Assembly (NCBI GenBank): GCA_019636215.1
Contig: JAHBXZ010000002.1
Location: forward strand, 62,001 to 126,000
Length of the DNA: 64,000 nt
DNA from: Planctomycetota bacterium
GTDB lineage: Bacteria; Planctomycetota; UBA8742; UBA2392
Direction: 5' to 3'
Each line of letters begins with the position of its first letter. Position 1 is the first letter of the stretch. The position numbers were made by a program, and so were the translations under genes. The notes beneath the pieces are model-generated. The model worked only from the letters and a program-made list of their open reading frames with translations. It was not told the DNA's origin and made no database searches. This document shows, piece after piece, positions 8,007 to 18,064 of this stretch.

Positions 8007-10757
8007 GTGAAACTGGTTCCGTTTGCGCGCGCCGCACTTCCACTGGCCCTGATTGCAGCAACACTGGCGATTGTCGCCGCCCAGCCCAAGACCGAGGCCC
8101 CGAAACCGGCAGGCCTGGATGTGTCCGAGCACGTGCTGGAAAACGGGCTGAAGGTGCTGGTGGTCAACAAGCCCGGCGTTCCGGTGGTGTCCAGCTTTGT
8201 CTGGTACAAGGTTGGCAGCATGGACGAAAAACCCGGCGTTTCGGGCATCGCGCACTTTCTTGAACACATGATGTTCAAGGGCAGCCGAGAGTACAAAGTC
8301 GGTGACGTGGACCGCGTGACCGTGCGCAACGGCGGCAGCAACAACGCCTTCACCAGCTACGATTACACCGCCTACTTCATTGACCTGCCCAAGAGCCGCT
8401 GGCGCGAATCGATGAAGATCGAGGCCGACCGGATGGCGCACCTGACGCTGGACCTGAAAGAGTTCGACAGCGAAAAGAAAGTCGTCCAGAGTGAAAGCGA
8501 CATCTCTGCCGACGATCCCGGCCAGCGCATGTGGCAGCGAATGAACACCGCGCTGTACGGCCGCGCACACCCTTACGGTCACCCGGTGCTTGGCTGGCCA
8601 CAGGACGTGCAGGACACCTCTCGCCGCGACATGCGGCTGTTCTATGAATCGCACTATCACCCCAACCATGCCACGCTTGTGCTGTGCGGAGACATCACCA
8701 GTGCCGAGGCCATGCCGGTGGTGAAGGAACTGTTCGGGCCCATCCCGCGCGGGCCGGAACTGAACCGCCCCAAGCCCACACCGGTGAAGTTTTCCGGGCC
8801 GCAGGTGCTGGAGATCCAGGGCGATTCCGAGATTGTCGAGTTCGGCCGCCAGTACCTGGCCGTGCCCGCGGGCCACGCCGATGAGCCCGCGCTGGATGTG
8901 CTGGGCCTGGTGCTGGGCGGCGGCACCACCAGCCGACTGTACCGCAAGCTGGTCGAGGAAACACAGATAGCCGTAAGCATTGGCGCCGGTGCGGGCGCCA
9001 ACATGCTGGCCGGCGAGTTTTACATCTGGGGGTCATTGAACCCTGAATCGCAGCGCAAGGAACTTACTTACGGCATCCAATTGCAGATTGATGCCGTGGT
9101 CAAGGATGGCATTACCGCCGACGAACTTGACCGCGCCAAGAATCGCTTCATTGCGGCGTCCATCTTTGAGCGGGAACAGGCAAGTTCCATCGCCCAGGCG
9201 CTGGGCCGGGCCGAAACGGTTCTGGGCGACTGGCGCGCTGCGCTGAGCTATCCCGATCGCATCCGCGCGGTGACGCTCGAAGACGTCCAGCGTGTGGCGC
9301 GCACCTACCTGAAGCCCGAGAACAGCGTAACGGGCTGGGTAGTGCCGCAGCTTTCACCCGCGGCTGTTGACGTCGCGCCGGATACCAAACCCCAGCCCTT
9401 GCCCGTACAGCGGCACGTGCTGCCCAACGGGCTGGTTGTTCTGCTGCTGCCGCAAAAGGGCGCGCCGGTGGTCAGCGCCCAGGCCAGTGTGCGGGCATGG
9501 CGCGCCGGCGAATCCGCCGCAGAGGCCGGTCTTGCCAGCCTGACCGGGTCGCTTCTGGACGCCGGATCCAAGGGCTTTACCAAACAGCAGATGGCAGAGG
9601 CCATGGAACGCACGGGCGGCGAGTTGTCGTTCAGCGCATCAGGCGGCAGCTTCCGAGTGCTGGCCGAACACAGCAGTCTGGGGTTGAAGCTGCTGGCCGA
9701 AGGGCTTGTGCGACCGCTGTTCCCCCAGGTCGAGATCGACCTTGCCCGCAAGCAGACCCTTGCCGGCATGGAAAGCGCCAAGAACGAGACTTCGTGGTTT
9801 GCCCGCACCGCAGCCGCGGCCGCTGTGTACGGCCCCGGCAACGCCTTGGGCCGGCCCGCTGAGGGCACGGTGGAATCCCTGACCGCCTTCACGCGAGAAC
9901 AGGTGGCCGGGTGGCATGCCCGGTGGTTCAGGCCTGACAACTGCGTGATAGCCGTTACCGGCGACTTCACCCCCGAGGCCATGCTGGAGGCGCTGAAGGC
10001 CGAGTTCGGCACCTGGGCAAAACCCGCCGAGCCCCTGAAACTGCCCGAGATCAAGGTGCACGCCAGCAGCCGCCGCGAGGGCGAACAGCGATTTGATTTC
10101 CGCACGTTCCGGCCGCAAGACGTCAACGCCGGCGCAAAGCGCATCCTGGTTGACCACCCGGGCAAGGACCAGATGGTGGTGCGGCTGACGTCGCTGGGCA
10201 TCAAGCGCGACGACCCGGATTACATCCCGCTGATGGTGATGGAAAACATCCTGGGCACGTCGCCGGGGTTCACCGACAGGTTCTCTCGCGTGTTGCGCGA
10301 CCAGGAAGGGCTGGCCTACAGCACCTATGCCAACATCACCAGCGGGTCTGGTTTCGCGCCGGGCATGTTCCTGGGCTACATCGGTACACGCGCACAGAAC
10401 GTCGAGAAGGCCCTTAAAATCATGTACCAGCTGGTAAACCAGATCCGTACCGAGCCCGTCACCGAAGACGACCTGCGCGGAGCCAAGGATTATCTCAAGG
10501 GCAGTTTTGTCTTCGGGCTGGAAACCACAGGCCAGATGGCGGGCCTGCTGATCGAGATTGAGCGCTACAACCTGGGCCTGGATTACCTGGTCAAGTTTGC
10601 ATCCGCCGTGGAGGCCGTGACGGCAGAGGACATCCTGCGTGTCTGCCAGAAGCACCTGGTGCCCGAGAACATGGTGGAAGTGCTGGCCGGGCCGGTGGCT
10701 AAAATGGCCGCGGACAACCTGGATGATGGCAGCGAAGGCGACGAGGACAGCGAGTGA
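8007..10757 (+). CDS. M16 family zinc peptidase, fused double-domain form
   Basis: The 916-residue protein starts at GTG 8007 with an AAGGAG ribosome site 6 bases upstream. It has a signal peptide (about 1-25), so it acts in the periplasm. The N-terminal M16 half carries the inverted zinc motif HFLEH at 83-87 and a downstream acidic stretch (FDSEKKVVQSE). The C-terminal half, from about residue 465, has the same fold (HVLPNGLVVLLLP) but lacks the zinc motif, as in pitrilysin-type enzymes with one active and one inactive lobe. Substrates are likely short peptides or misfolded secreted proteins. Its stop overlaps the next gene's GTG. Confidence 0.92.
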   Translation: MKLVPFARAALPLALIAATLAIVAAQPKTEAPKPAGLDVSEHVLENGLKVLVVNKPGVPVVSSFVWYKVGSMDEKPGVSGIAHFLEHMMFKGSREYKVGDVDRVTVRNGGSNNAFTSYDYTAYFIDLPKSRWRESMKIEADRMAHLTLDLKEFDSEKKVVQSESDISADDPGQRMWQRMNTALYGRAHPYGHPVLGWPQDVQDTSRRDMRLFYESHYHPNHATLVLCGDITSAEAMPVVKELFGPIPRGPELNRPKPTPVKFSGPQVLEIQGDSEIVEFGRQYLAVPAGHADEPALDVLGLVLGGGTTSRLYRKLVEETQIAVSIGAGAGANMLAGEFYIWGSLNPESQRKELTYGIQLQIDAVVKDGITADELDRAKNRFIAASIFEREQASSIAQALGRAETVLGDWRAALSYPDRIRAVTLEDVQRVARTYLKPENSVTGWVVPQLSPAAVDVAPDTKPQPLPVQRHVLPNGLVVLLLPQKGAPVVSAQASVRAWRAGESAAEAGLASLTGSLLDAGSKGFTKQQMAEAMERTGGELSFSASGGSFRVLAEHSSLGLKLLAEGLVRPLFPQVEIDLARKQTLAGMESAKNETSWFARTAAAAAVYGPGNALGRPAEGTVESLTAFTREQVAGWHARWFRPDNCVIAVTGDFTPEAMLEALKAEFGTWAKPAEPLKLPEIKVHASSRREGEQRFDFRTFRPQDVNAGAKRILVDHPGKDQMVVRLTSLGIKRDDPDYIPLMVMENILGTSPGFTDRFSRVLRDQEGLAYSTYANITSGSGFAPGMFLGYIGTRAQNVEKALKIMYQLVNQIRTEPVTEDDLRGAKDYLKGSFVFGLETTGQMAGLLIEIERYNLGLDYLVKFASAVEAVTAEDILRVCQKHLVPENMVEVLAGPVAKMAADNLDDGSEGDEDSE

Positions 10758-11710
10758 CCCGCAACAGCCGGCCGACTACCAGCCTTGCCTTTGCTGCGCT
10801 GTTTGCGCTGCTGACTTCATTCGCCGCGCCGTTGATGGCAGAGCACGAGTCGAACTTTGGCCGCGTGATCCTGGCCAAGTCCGACCTGATTGTGCTGGGC
10901 GTGGCGTCGGCCAAACGAACCCGCGCCGCCGACCTGACACGGGTAGAATGTTCCATTGAGCGCGTCATCCATGGCAAGGACCCGGGCCGCGACATCCAGG
11001 TGTTCCTGGCCGATGCCGCCCTGCTGAAAAAAGACGAGGCCGTGCGCGGCCTGTTTGCCCTCAAGGCCATGTCCACCGGCGGCTACAGCCTTGTTGGCAA
11101 ACCCGTGCCGGTCGCTGACGGCGACGCCGAAGAACGTGACAAGCTGCGCGTGCTGCGCGAGTTTCTCGCGCTGGAACAAGAGGCCGAGGGCGCAGACCGC
11201 ACCACGCACTTCTGGGATATGCTGATCGACCACATCCGCGACGGGGGTTACTGCGCCCAGAACGCGGCCGTGGAACTGATGTTCATTGCCCGCGACCGCG
11301 CCGCCATTATCACCGAGGCCCGATTTGACGACACCGTGGCGGCGATTGCGGCCTCGGGCAAGGTGCTGACCAAACAGACACAGTCCGACCTGAAACTTGC
11401 CCTGCAGGGCATGGTAGAGGCGCGCATCAAGACCCTGAAGTTCCGCGCCGTGCGCCGACAGGAGAAGGTGGCCGACCGGCGTGCCGCAATCGAGTCCCTG
11501 AAGGCGCTGCGAGAGAACTACCCGCGTGCGTTCGTGGAAGCTGATGCCGCACTCTGTGACGCACTGGCAGAATCCGAAAAGGACACCACGGCCCGCGACG
11601 CGCTGGAAGACCTGGCCGTTGCCATCCGCACCGAGGAAGCCCAACGCAAGGCCGAAGCTGAGGCCAAAGCGGCCGAGGCCCGGCGCAAGATCGAGCACGC
11701 CGGAAACTGA
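10754..11710 (+). CDS. Exported protein of unknown function, coupled to the M16 peptidase
   Basis: This 318-residue protein has a signal peptide ending near LMAEH. GTG 10754 overlaps the peptidase TGA by three bases, so the two are translationally coupled. Residues about 35-110 have a pattern (DLIVLGVASAKRT, ECSIERVIHGK, DIQVFL) seen in small secreted OB-fold, TIMP-like domains; this is inference only. The middle is helical and could hold degenerate HEAT-type repeats. The C-terminus is an Ala/Glu/Lys coiled segment. I do not recognise a named family. Confidence 0.7.
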   Translation: MTRNSRPTTSLAFAALFALLTSFAAPLMAEHESNFGRVILAKSDLIVLGVASAKRTRAADLTRVECSIERVIHGKDPGRDIQVFLADAALLKKDEAVRGLFALKAMSTGGYSLVGKPVPVADGDAEERDKLRVLREFLALEQEAEGADRTTHFWDMLIDHIRDGGYCAQNAAVELMFIARDRAAIITEARFDDTVAAIAASGKVLTKQTQSDLKLALQGMVEARIKTLKFRAVRRQEKVADRRAAIESLKALRENYPRAFVEADAALCDALAESEKDTTARDALEDLAVAIRTEEAQRKAEAEAKAAEARRKIEHAGN

Positions 11711-11828
11711 CCCGCCCCACGATTTGCCATTTTCAGTCAAGGCCGCGGGCTGCCCGTGCCGATGGGCCTTTCATGGCGGGCCTGTGCCCGCCCCCAGCGA
11801 CATACAACCAACGCCAGGAGCGGCTGCC

Positions 11829-12590
11829 ATGAAGAAGATCCTTTTCTCCCTCATTTCTGTTTCTTCGGTCGCCCTGCTGGGTGGCTGTGTGAGCCTTGAG
11901 GAGTACGACCGGGTGGTCAAGCACCTCGAGAACGAGCAGTCGGCGATTGCCGCGACCTCGGCCGAGAACTCCCGTCTGTCGGGCGAACTGACCAAGGCCC
12001 GCAACGAGAACAAGTCGCTGATGGCCCGCATTGACGAAATGCGGACTGCCGCCGCCAACACGCCCGAAATGGACACAGACAAGCTGCTGGCCGAAATCCG
12101 CAAGCAGTGGGGCATGGAAAAGAACGGCGATTGGGAATGGGTACAAAGCGGCAACGCAGTCGGCGTTCGCCTGGACGACAGCGGCGTGCTGTTCAAGAGT
12201 GGATCGTGGGAGCTCACGGATGGCACCAAGTCCACACTCAAGAAGCTGGCTGCGACCATGAAGGGCAAGATGGACAGCAGCAACAGCGTCATCCGCATTG
12301 ACGGCCACACCGACAGCGACCCGATCAAGAACCTGGCCAAGTCCGGCATCAAGGACAACGTTCACCTTTCCACGATGCGCGCGATGGCAGTGCGTGAATA
12401 TCTCTCCGGCAAGGATTGCGGCCTGCCGATTGACCGCATCTTTGTGGCTGGCTTCGGTGAGTACTGGCCAGTGGAGCCGGGCAAGGACAGCAAGTCCAAG
12501 CAGCGCAACCGCCGAGTGGAGATCTACATGGGCACACCCGACGGCCTGAGCATCGGTCGCCTGCCCGCCGGCGCGCAAGTCGGCAAGTAA
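11829..12590 (+). CDS. OmpA/Pal-like peptidoglycan-binding lipoprotein
   Basis: The ATG at 11829 has a CAGGAG ribosome site upstream and gives a lipoprotein signal with lipobox LLGGC (Cys20). Residues about 35-90 form a coiled coil with many Glu and Asn residues. The OmpA C-terminal domain fills about 135-240, with the peptidoglycan-contact motif IRIDGHTDSDPI and the closing RNRRVEIYM. Such proteins tie the outer membrane to the wall. At 253 residues it is longer than a classic Pal because of the coiled coil. The long frame upstream of 11829 is open only by chance. Confidence 0.88.
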   Translation: MKKILFSLISVSSVALLGGCVSLEEYDRVVKHLENEQSAIAATSAENSRLSGELTKARNENKSLMARIDEMRTAAANTPEMDTDKLLAEIRKQWGMEKNGDWEWVQSGNAVGVRLDDSGVLFKSGSWELTDGTKSTLKKLAATMKGKMDSSNSVIRIDGHTDSDPIKNLAKSGIKDNVHLSTMRAMAVREYLSGKDCGLPIDRIFVAGFGEYWPVEPGKDSKSKQRNRRVEIYMGTPDGLSIGRLPAGAQVGK

Positions 12591-12606
12591 ACCAGACAGT
12601 CAACAG

Positions 12607-12640
12607 AACCGCCCGGCAAGCGCCGGGCGGTTTGCGTTTC
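12607..12640 (+). terminator. Rho-independent terminator after the OmpA-like gene
   Basis: An 11-bp perfect stem (AACCGCCCGGC / GCCGGGCGGTT) with loop AAGC is followed by TTTGCGTTT. It lies 17 bases after the stop, between two convergent genes. Confidence 0.8.
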
Positions 12641-12641
12641 C

Positions 12642-12687
12642 AGCCCGGAGCGGAAGCGACGGTGTAGTTGAAAGCTCAAAGATCGAA
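12642..12687. repeat. Intergenic repeat, copy 1
   Basis: Bases 12642-12662 (core CCCGGAGCGGAAGCGACGG) match 14745-14765 at 20 of 21 positions. In both copies AGATCGAA follows 37-38 bases after the start of the core. Both copies lie just before the 3' end of a minus-strand gene. Confidence 0.6.
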
Positions 12688-12695
12688 GTGGAGGT

Positions 12696-14042
<1,347 letters not shown>

Positions 14043-14049
14043 GCCGGGG

Positions 14050-14077
14050 ATGATAGCCGTGGGGCACGGGCGCGAAA
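14050..14077 (-). promoter_or_regulatory. Candidate rimO promoter, leaderless type
   Basis: On the minus strand, TTTCGC (14077-14072) and TATCAT (14055-14050) are 16 bases apart. The -10 box is 7 bases before the rimO ATG. No Shine-Dalgarno sequence is seen. Confidence 0.5.
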
Positions 14078-14104
14078 GCCCGGGATGGCCCGAGCCACAC
14101 ACTG

Positions 14105-14758
14105 TTGACCGTGGGCGCCCCGCCGCCCACACTCAAGATCATGGGTGCGCCAGAGCCATGGGTTGCCATTGAGATTACACGCCGGTTGCGACTGGCGGGC
14201 GGTACTGTGGCCGATGCAGGCGCGGAGAGTGTTGCCGGTCGCAACTTGCTTGAACACCAGATTGCGATTGCCCGCCAGGTCACGAGCCCTGACCGCATCC
14301 TTGTGCTTACGCCCGACAGTGACGAGGCGCTGCTGGATATCCTTGGCCGCCATGAGCTTCGCGAGATGGCCCCGTTGGACTTCGTGCGCCTGATGCGCGA
14401 GCGCGCACCGGAGGGCGTGCCCGCCATCCTGCTGCGCCAGATTGCCCCGTTGCGCGACGCGACCGACCTTCGCACCGCGCTGGCGTTGCTTCAAAGTCAT
14501 GAAGTAGTGATCAGCGCCAGCCGTCCTCCCGCCGGCCACGCAAGGCACAACCCGCTGCCCGGAGAGACCGAGCCTGACTACCGGTGCCTGGCGTTTGAGG
14601 CGCGACGCGCAACGCAGTTCAGCGGTGCTCTGGGCGCTCAGGAACACCTGCTGTTCATCGAGTGGGACAGCTTTGCCGAGTATCTGCGCCCGCAGGACGA
14701 ACCCGAGGTCGCCGCCAAGATGAAGAACTGGCCCACGCAGCAGGAGCCCGGAGCGTAA
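14105..14758 (+). CDS. Divergent cytidylyltransferase-like protein (CMP-sugar synthetase fold)
   Basis: The 205-217-residue protein starts at TTG 14105 or, more likely, ATG 14141. Its order of motifs follows acylneuraminate/KDO cytidylyltransferases: RNLLEHQI in place of the GKNL/KPLI segment, the strand DRILVLTPDSDEA, then LRQIAPLRDATDL in place of the usual LQPTSPLR. A late strand (LLFIEWDSFAEYL) fits too. The glycine-rich nucleotide loop near the N-terminus and the QPTS element are both changed, so catalysis is doubtful. It ends inside a repeated element that supplies its TAA stop. A nucleotide-sugar role is inference. Confidence 0.6.
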   Translation: MTVGAPPPTLKIMGAPEPWVAIEITRRLRLAGGTVADAGAESVAGRNLLEHQIAIARQVTSPDRILVLTPDSDEALLDILGRHELREMAPLDFVRLMRERAPEGVPAILLRQIAPLRDATDLRTALALLQSHEVVISASRPPAGHARHNPLPGETEPDYRCLAFEARRATQFSGALGAQEHLLFIEWDSFAEYLRPQDEPEVAAKMKNWPTQQEPGA

Positions 14759-14789
14759 GCGACGGGACAAGCAAGTCAGGAAGATCGAA
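14745..14789. repeat. Intergenic repeat, copy 2
   Basis: Bases 14745-14765 match 12642-12662 with one difference, and AGATCGAA follows at 14782-14789. The last codons and the stop of the cytidylyltransferase-like gene lie within this copy, so insertion may have reset the end of that gene. Confidence 0.6.
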
Positions 14790-14796
14790 CTCAGGA

Positions 14797-16125
14797 TTAG
14801 GTTCGTTCACCAAGCGCCGCGGCCAGGTCGGCCAGTTTGACTGTCACCTGTTCGCGCGTGGCGAGCGTTTTCAAGTTAACCGTGCCTGCCTCGGCCTCGG
14901 CAGGGCCGGCGACAATCACCTTTGCAATGCCTTTGCGTTCGGCGTACTTGAGCTGCTTCTGCAGCTTGGCGCCCGGTTCCAGCCACAGTTCGGCGTTGAT
15001 GCCTGCATTGCGCAGCTCGCGCGCAATGCGCTGGGCGTAGGCCGTGCCGGCTTCGTCAAAGATGGTTACCAGCACCTGGGCGCTGGCGCGGCCGGGCGGC
15101 AACTTCTTGAGTTCCTCGAGCGCTGCAATCAGGCGGTCAATGCCGACGCTGATGCCCACGGCCGGCACTTCTTCGTTCATGAACAGGCCGATCAGGCCGT
15201 CATAGCGCCCGCCGGACATCACGCTGCCAAAGCCTGGCAGGTCCGTAAGGAACGTCTCGAACACCGTGCCGGTGTAGTAATCCAGCCCGCGCACGATAGT
15301 GGTGTCGATCTGCATCACATCGTCGGGTACGCCCATGTTCCGTGCGGAGTCGTAGACCTGCTGCAGTTCGTCGCAACCCTTGGCGCCCTGTTCATTGCCG
15401 CCGACAAACTCGCGTGCTGCCGCAATGCGCGCGGCGTTGCCCATGGGTGCCGCCGCGAGTGCCAGGAAGTCCATGACCACGGCCAATGGCGCTTCGCCAA
15501 GGCCGCCTTCGGCGAGCTCCTTGCGCACGGCGTCGGCACCGATCTTGTCGAATTTGTCGACTGCCCGCATGACAGCATCCATGGCCGAACCGTCGGCAAT
15601 GCCCGCCTTGGCCTGCAAGCCGCGAAACAGCTTGCGGTTGTTGAACCGGATACGGTAGTTCGGCGCGCCGACGGCGGTCATCGTTGCATGATCGATGGCG
15701 ATGCATTCGGCGTCGGCCTGCAAGCTGGTGGTGCCGACGATGTCCACGTCGCACTGCCAGAACTCACGAAAACGCCCCCGGGCGGGGCTTTCGGCGCGCC
15801 ACACCGGTCCCATCTGATAGCGCTTGAAAGGCTTTGGAAGTTCCCGGTACTGGGCGATCACCCGTGCAAGGCTGATGGTCAGTTCGTAGCGCAGGGCAAC
15901 GTCGCGGTCGCCGTTGTCGCGAAAGCGGTAGAAGAGTTTCTCGGCCTCGGGGCCAAGCTTGCCCAGCAGAATGTCGGCGTACTCGATGCTGGGCGTGTCC
16001 AGCGGCTCATAGCCAAAGCGTTCAAACACGCTTGAAATGGCGCGCAACAGGCGCACACGCGGCACCATGACCTCGGGCAGGTAGTCGCGAAAACCCTTGA
16101 GAATGCGTGGTTCGATCTTGGCCAT
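14797..16125 (-). CDS. hisS: Histidyl-tRNA synthetase, eukaryote/archaeal-like sequence class
   Basis: This 442-residue class II synthetase charges tRNA-His. Motif 2 is visible at MGPVWRAESP and the following REFWQCDVDIVG, and motif 3 at VGISVGIDRLI. The histidine-A loop and anticodon-binding domain occupy the last ~100 residues. The usual bacterial LRPE element reads LRYELT here and is followed by FREFWQCDVDIVG; both are typical of eukaryotic, archaeal and some bacterial HisRS. ATG 16125 is chosen because it precedes the family start (KIEPRILKGFRDYLP). The open frame to 16413 is not supported. Confidence 0.95.
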   Translation of the reverse strand: MAKIEPRILKGFRDYLPEVMVPRVRLLRAISSVFERFGYEPLDTPSIEYADILLGKLGPEAEKLFYRFRDNGDRDVALRYELTISLARVIAQYRELPKPFKRYQMGPVWRAESPARGRFREFWQCDVDIVGTTSLQADAECIAIDHATMTAVGAPNYRIRFNNRKLFRGLQAKAGIADGSAMDAVMRAVDKFDKIGADAVRKELAEGGLGEAPLAVVMDFLALAAAPMGNAARIAAAREFVGGNEQGAKGCDELQQVYDSARNMGVPDDVMQIDTTIVRGLDYYTGTVFETFLTDLPGFGSVMSGGRYDGLIGLFMNEEVPAVGISVGIDRLIAALEELKKLPPGRASAQVLVTIFDEAGTAYAQRIARELRNAGINAELWLEPGAKLQKQLKYAERKGIAKVIVAGPAEAEAGTVNLKTLATREQVTVKLADLAAALGERT

Positions 16126-16424
16126 GGCGGTCGGGACGTTAGCGGATTGACAGGGCAATTCCAGTACGGCGCGACGGGTGGTAACGAAGATGGGGTTCAG
16201 GTTGCCACTCGTGTAAATCATGCACGGCCGCGACCTGGCTTGATTTGCGCCCTTGCGGGGCATTGCGGCTTGACAGGCCGGTTTGCGGGCATTGGCACGA
16301 ATCGCGCTTAGCCACGCTCGCCGGAAGTTCCCGTCACACAGAAGTTCAGTGATCAAGCCCAGAAAAACGCCGCGCTGGCGTCGCGGTAGCAACTTGCCCC
16401 CTTGCCCCTGCATGAGGTGCGGAC
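16126..16424. other. Divergent intergenic region without clear features
   Basis: These 299 bases separate hisS (-) and a lipoprotein gene (+). Two TTGACA sequences occur on the plus strand (near 16142 and 16273), but neither has a convincing -10 box at 16-18 bases. I see no RNA gene or strong hairpin. Confidence 0.5.
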
Positions 16425-17603
16425 ATGAAGTTCAACAAGAGATTCGTCCTGGGCCTGCTGGCCCTTGCCATGGCCGGCTGCGGCGGCGGTGGAGTGGAGT
16501 TCAACGGCCGTGCAGACCACAAGCAGTACGACGTGCGACGCACGCCCATCATTCACTACAACCTGCCATCGGAGGTGATTGACCCTGTTACCGGCGTACC
16601 AGTTCTGGACATCAGCGGCTGGCTGGCCATAGACCTGAAGTTTGAGGACTTTCCCGAACGCTCATCGCCGGGGCACGACCTGTGGGCACAGGGCATGGAC
16701 CCCGCCAATCCCACCGGGCCATGGCGGCAGACGCACGACGTCTACAAGACTTCGGGGGCGGGCTGGCCCAGCCCGCTGGTGAACACACAGCATCGCCCGG
16801 CCTGTGAATACATCGCGGCCTGGACACTGAGCATCCAGAACCAGTGGTTTCTGCGCGACATCGACGGTGCCGAAATCTCGCCGCCGGCCGTGGGGATGGC
16901 GCCCGTGCGTTATGAGGGCTACGACTTTGCCAGCATGAAAATCTCCATCCACGAGGCCGGCAGTGCTGCAAGCCCCTTCAGCCAGCTTCTGCTGGCCAAC
17001 CCGGCGACACCCGCGCAGCAGGAAGTCGGTGACCCGGCCACCGTCGGGCTGAACAACGTGCAGCGAGTGGCTGCGCCGTGCAACAACCTGCTGGCCTGGA
17101 ACGGCATTGTCAGCGCGCCGCAGGGCCTTCTGGGTGCCTGCTGGCGCGAGGCCCCGGGCGTGAACAAGCACATTGAAACCAACCTGGGCATGATGGTTGG
17201 TGTGCCGGCCCCGGATTACTTCGGGGGCGGCGGGCCCATCCAGTGCACAGGCGGCGTCTACATGCGGCGTTTTGTCGACAACTGGGTGCAGACCACAAGC
17301 GGCACTGCCAGCACGATCAACCTGAACGACGGTGTGACCTACTCGTACTACCTGGCATCGATCGGCACTCACTTGATGGGGTGGGGCCTGGGGCTGAAGG
17401 ACAGTTCGTTTGCGGTGCCCTCGGCGATCACGGATGAAGAACACCTGATGAACACCAGTGTCGTGTTTGACCTCACGGCGTTCATCGCGCTGGGCAAGCG
17501 CTTTCAGTTTCTCTCCAACGACCTGCTGAAGCTGCAGGATGTGGCCAACGGAACCTACCTGGCGCCGGGGCCCAACAGCACGTTGCCCGGCACCGGGCGA
17601 TAG
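16425..17603 (+). CDS. Lipoprotein of unknown function
   Basis: This 392-residue protein has a clear lipoprotein signal peptide with lipobox MAGC (Cys19) and a Gly-rich linker after it. The mature part is rich in aromatic residues and Gly/Pro, has few charged stretches and contains several cysteines. That is typical of secreted, beta-rich envelope proteins. No known domain or catalytic motif is recognised. A GAGG sequence lies about 12 bases before the ATG. It stands alone and ends at a strong hairpin. Confidence 0.7.
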   Translation: MKFNKRFVLGLLALAMAGCGGGGVEFNGRADHKQYDVRRTPIIHYNLPSEVIDPVTGVPVLDISGWLAIDLKFEDFPERSSPGHDLWAQGMDPANPTGPWRQTHDVYKTSGAGWPSPLVNTQHRPACEYIAAWTLSIQNQWFLRDIDGAEISPPAVGMAPVRYEGYDFASMKISIHEAGSAASPFSQLLLANPATPAQQEVGDPATVGLNNVQRVAAPCNNLLAWNGIVSAPQGLLGACWREAPGVNKHIETNLGMMVGVPAPDYFGGGGPIQCTGGVYMRRFVDNWVQTTSGTASTINLNDGVTYSYYLASIGTHLMGWGLGLKDSSFAVPSAITDEEHLMNTSVVFDLTAFIALGKRFQFLSNDLLKLQDVANGTYLAPGPNSTLPGTGR

Positions 17604-17615
17604 CGAAAAACGAAA

Positions 17616-17641
17616 GCGGGCCGGGCATCAGCCCGGCCCGC
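17616..17641. terminator. Bidirectional terminator hairpin
   Basis: A perfect 11-bp stem (GCGGGCCGGGC / GCCCGGCCCGC) with loop ATCA lies between the stops of the lipoprotein gene (+) and the STAS gene (-). There is an A-rich stretch on its left side, so the minus-strand transcript ends in T residues. Confidence 0.7.
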
Positions 17642-17655
17642 ACAGTTTGAACGCG

Positions 17656-18006
17656 CTACTTCTTCAGCAACTTGACGGCTTCGGGCCCGGTCTTGGCGAA
17701 CTTGAACACCTGGCTGAGGCCGAGCATGTCAAACACTTCGCGCACGGGTTCGGTTGGGTTCATCAACACGATGTCGCCGCCGCGTTCGTGGCTGGCCGAA
17801 AGCGTGCCGATGAAAACGCCCGCGCCGGCCGAAGAGATGTACTCCACACTGCTGAGATCAACCGCCAGGCGCACCTTGCCTTCATCGAACAGGTTGTTGA
17901 TGGTCTGTTCCATGTATTCAAAGGTGTGGGCATCCAGCCAGCCCGCGACGTGTATCAACGTCACTTCGGGCGACAGCTGCTCCAGGTTGATTTCAAACTC
18001 TCGCAT
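17656..18006 (-). CDS. STAS-domain anti-sigma factor antagonist
   Basis: This 116-residue single-domain protein is of normal size for SpoIIAA/RsbV. The conserved phosphorylation loop is present as DLSSVEYISSAGAGVF; the first Ser of SSAG is the expected phosphoacceptor. In partner-switching modules the dephosphorylated form binds the RsbW-type kinase and frees its target. The kinase and phosphatase genes lie directly upstream on the same strand. A promoter-like TTGTAA-16-TATAAG ends 9 bases before its ATG, so it may also be transcribed on its own. Confidence 0.93.
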   Translation of the reverse strand: MREFEINLEQLSPEVTLIHVAGWLDAHTFEYMEQTINNLFDEGKVRLAVDLSSVEYISSAGAGVFIGTLSASHERGGDIVLMNPTEPVREVFDMLGLSQVFKFAKTGPEAVKLLKK

Positions 18007-18015
18007 GGGCCTAGC

Positions 18016-18043
18016 CTTATAAGTACGACTTGTGCAGTTACAA
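18016..18043 (-). promoter_or_regulatory. Candidate internal promoter for the STAS gene
   Basis: TTGTAA (18043-18038) and TATAAG (18021-18016) on the minus strand are 16 bases apart, and the -10 box is 9 bases before the STAS ATG. This would allow extra antagonist relative to kinase. Confidence 0.5.
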
Positions 18044-18064
18044 CGGCTTTGTGCAATTGGCTGT

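Noticed and set aside
11775..11792. GC hairpin before the OmpA-like gene
   Set aside because: A 7-bp stem with a 4-base loop and no T tract is expected by chance at this GC content; not enough to call a terminator or attenuator.
11526..11828. Upstream extension of the OmpA-like gene
   Set aside because: It would bury the lipoprotein signal peptide and overlap the preceding gene.
16139..16290. TTGACA sequences upstream of the lipoprotein gene at 16425
   Set aside because: No -10 box at 16-18 bases from either copy.
16126..16413. N-terminal extension of HisRS by 96 residues
   Set aside because: No homology to the family and Arg/Pro/Ala-rich noise; ATG 16125 matches the family start.
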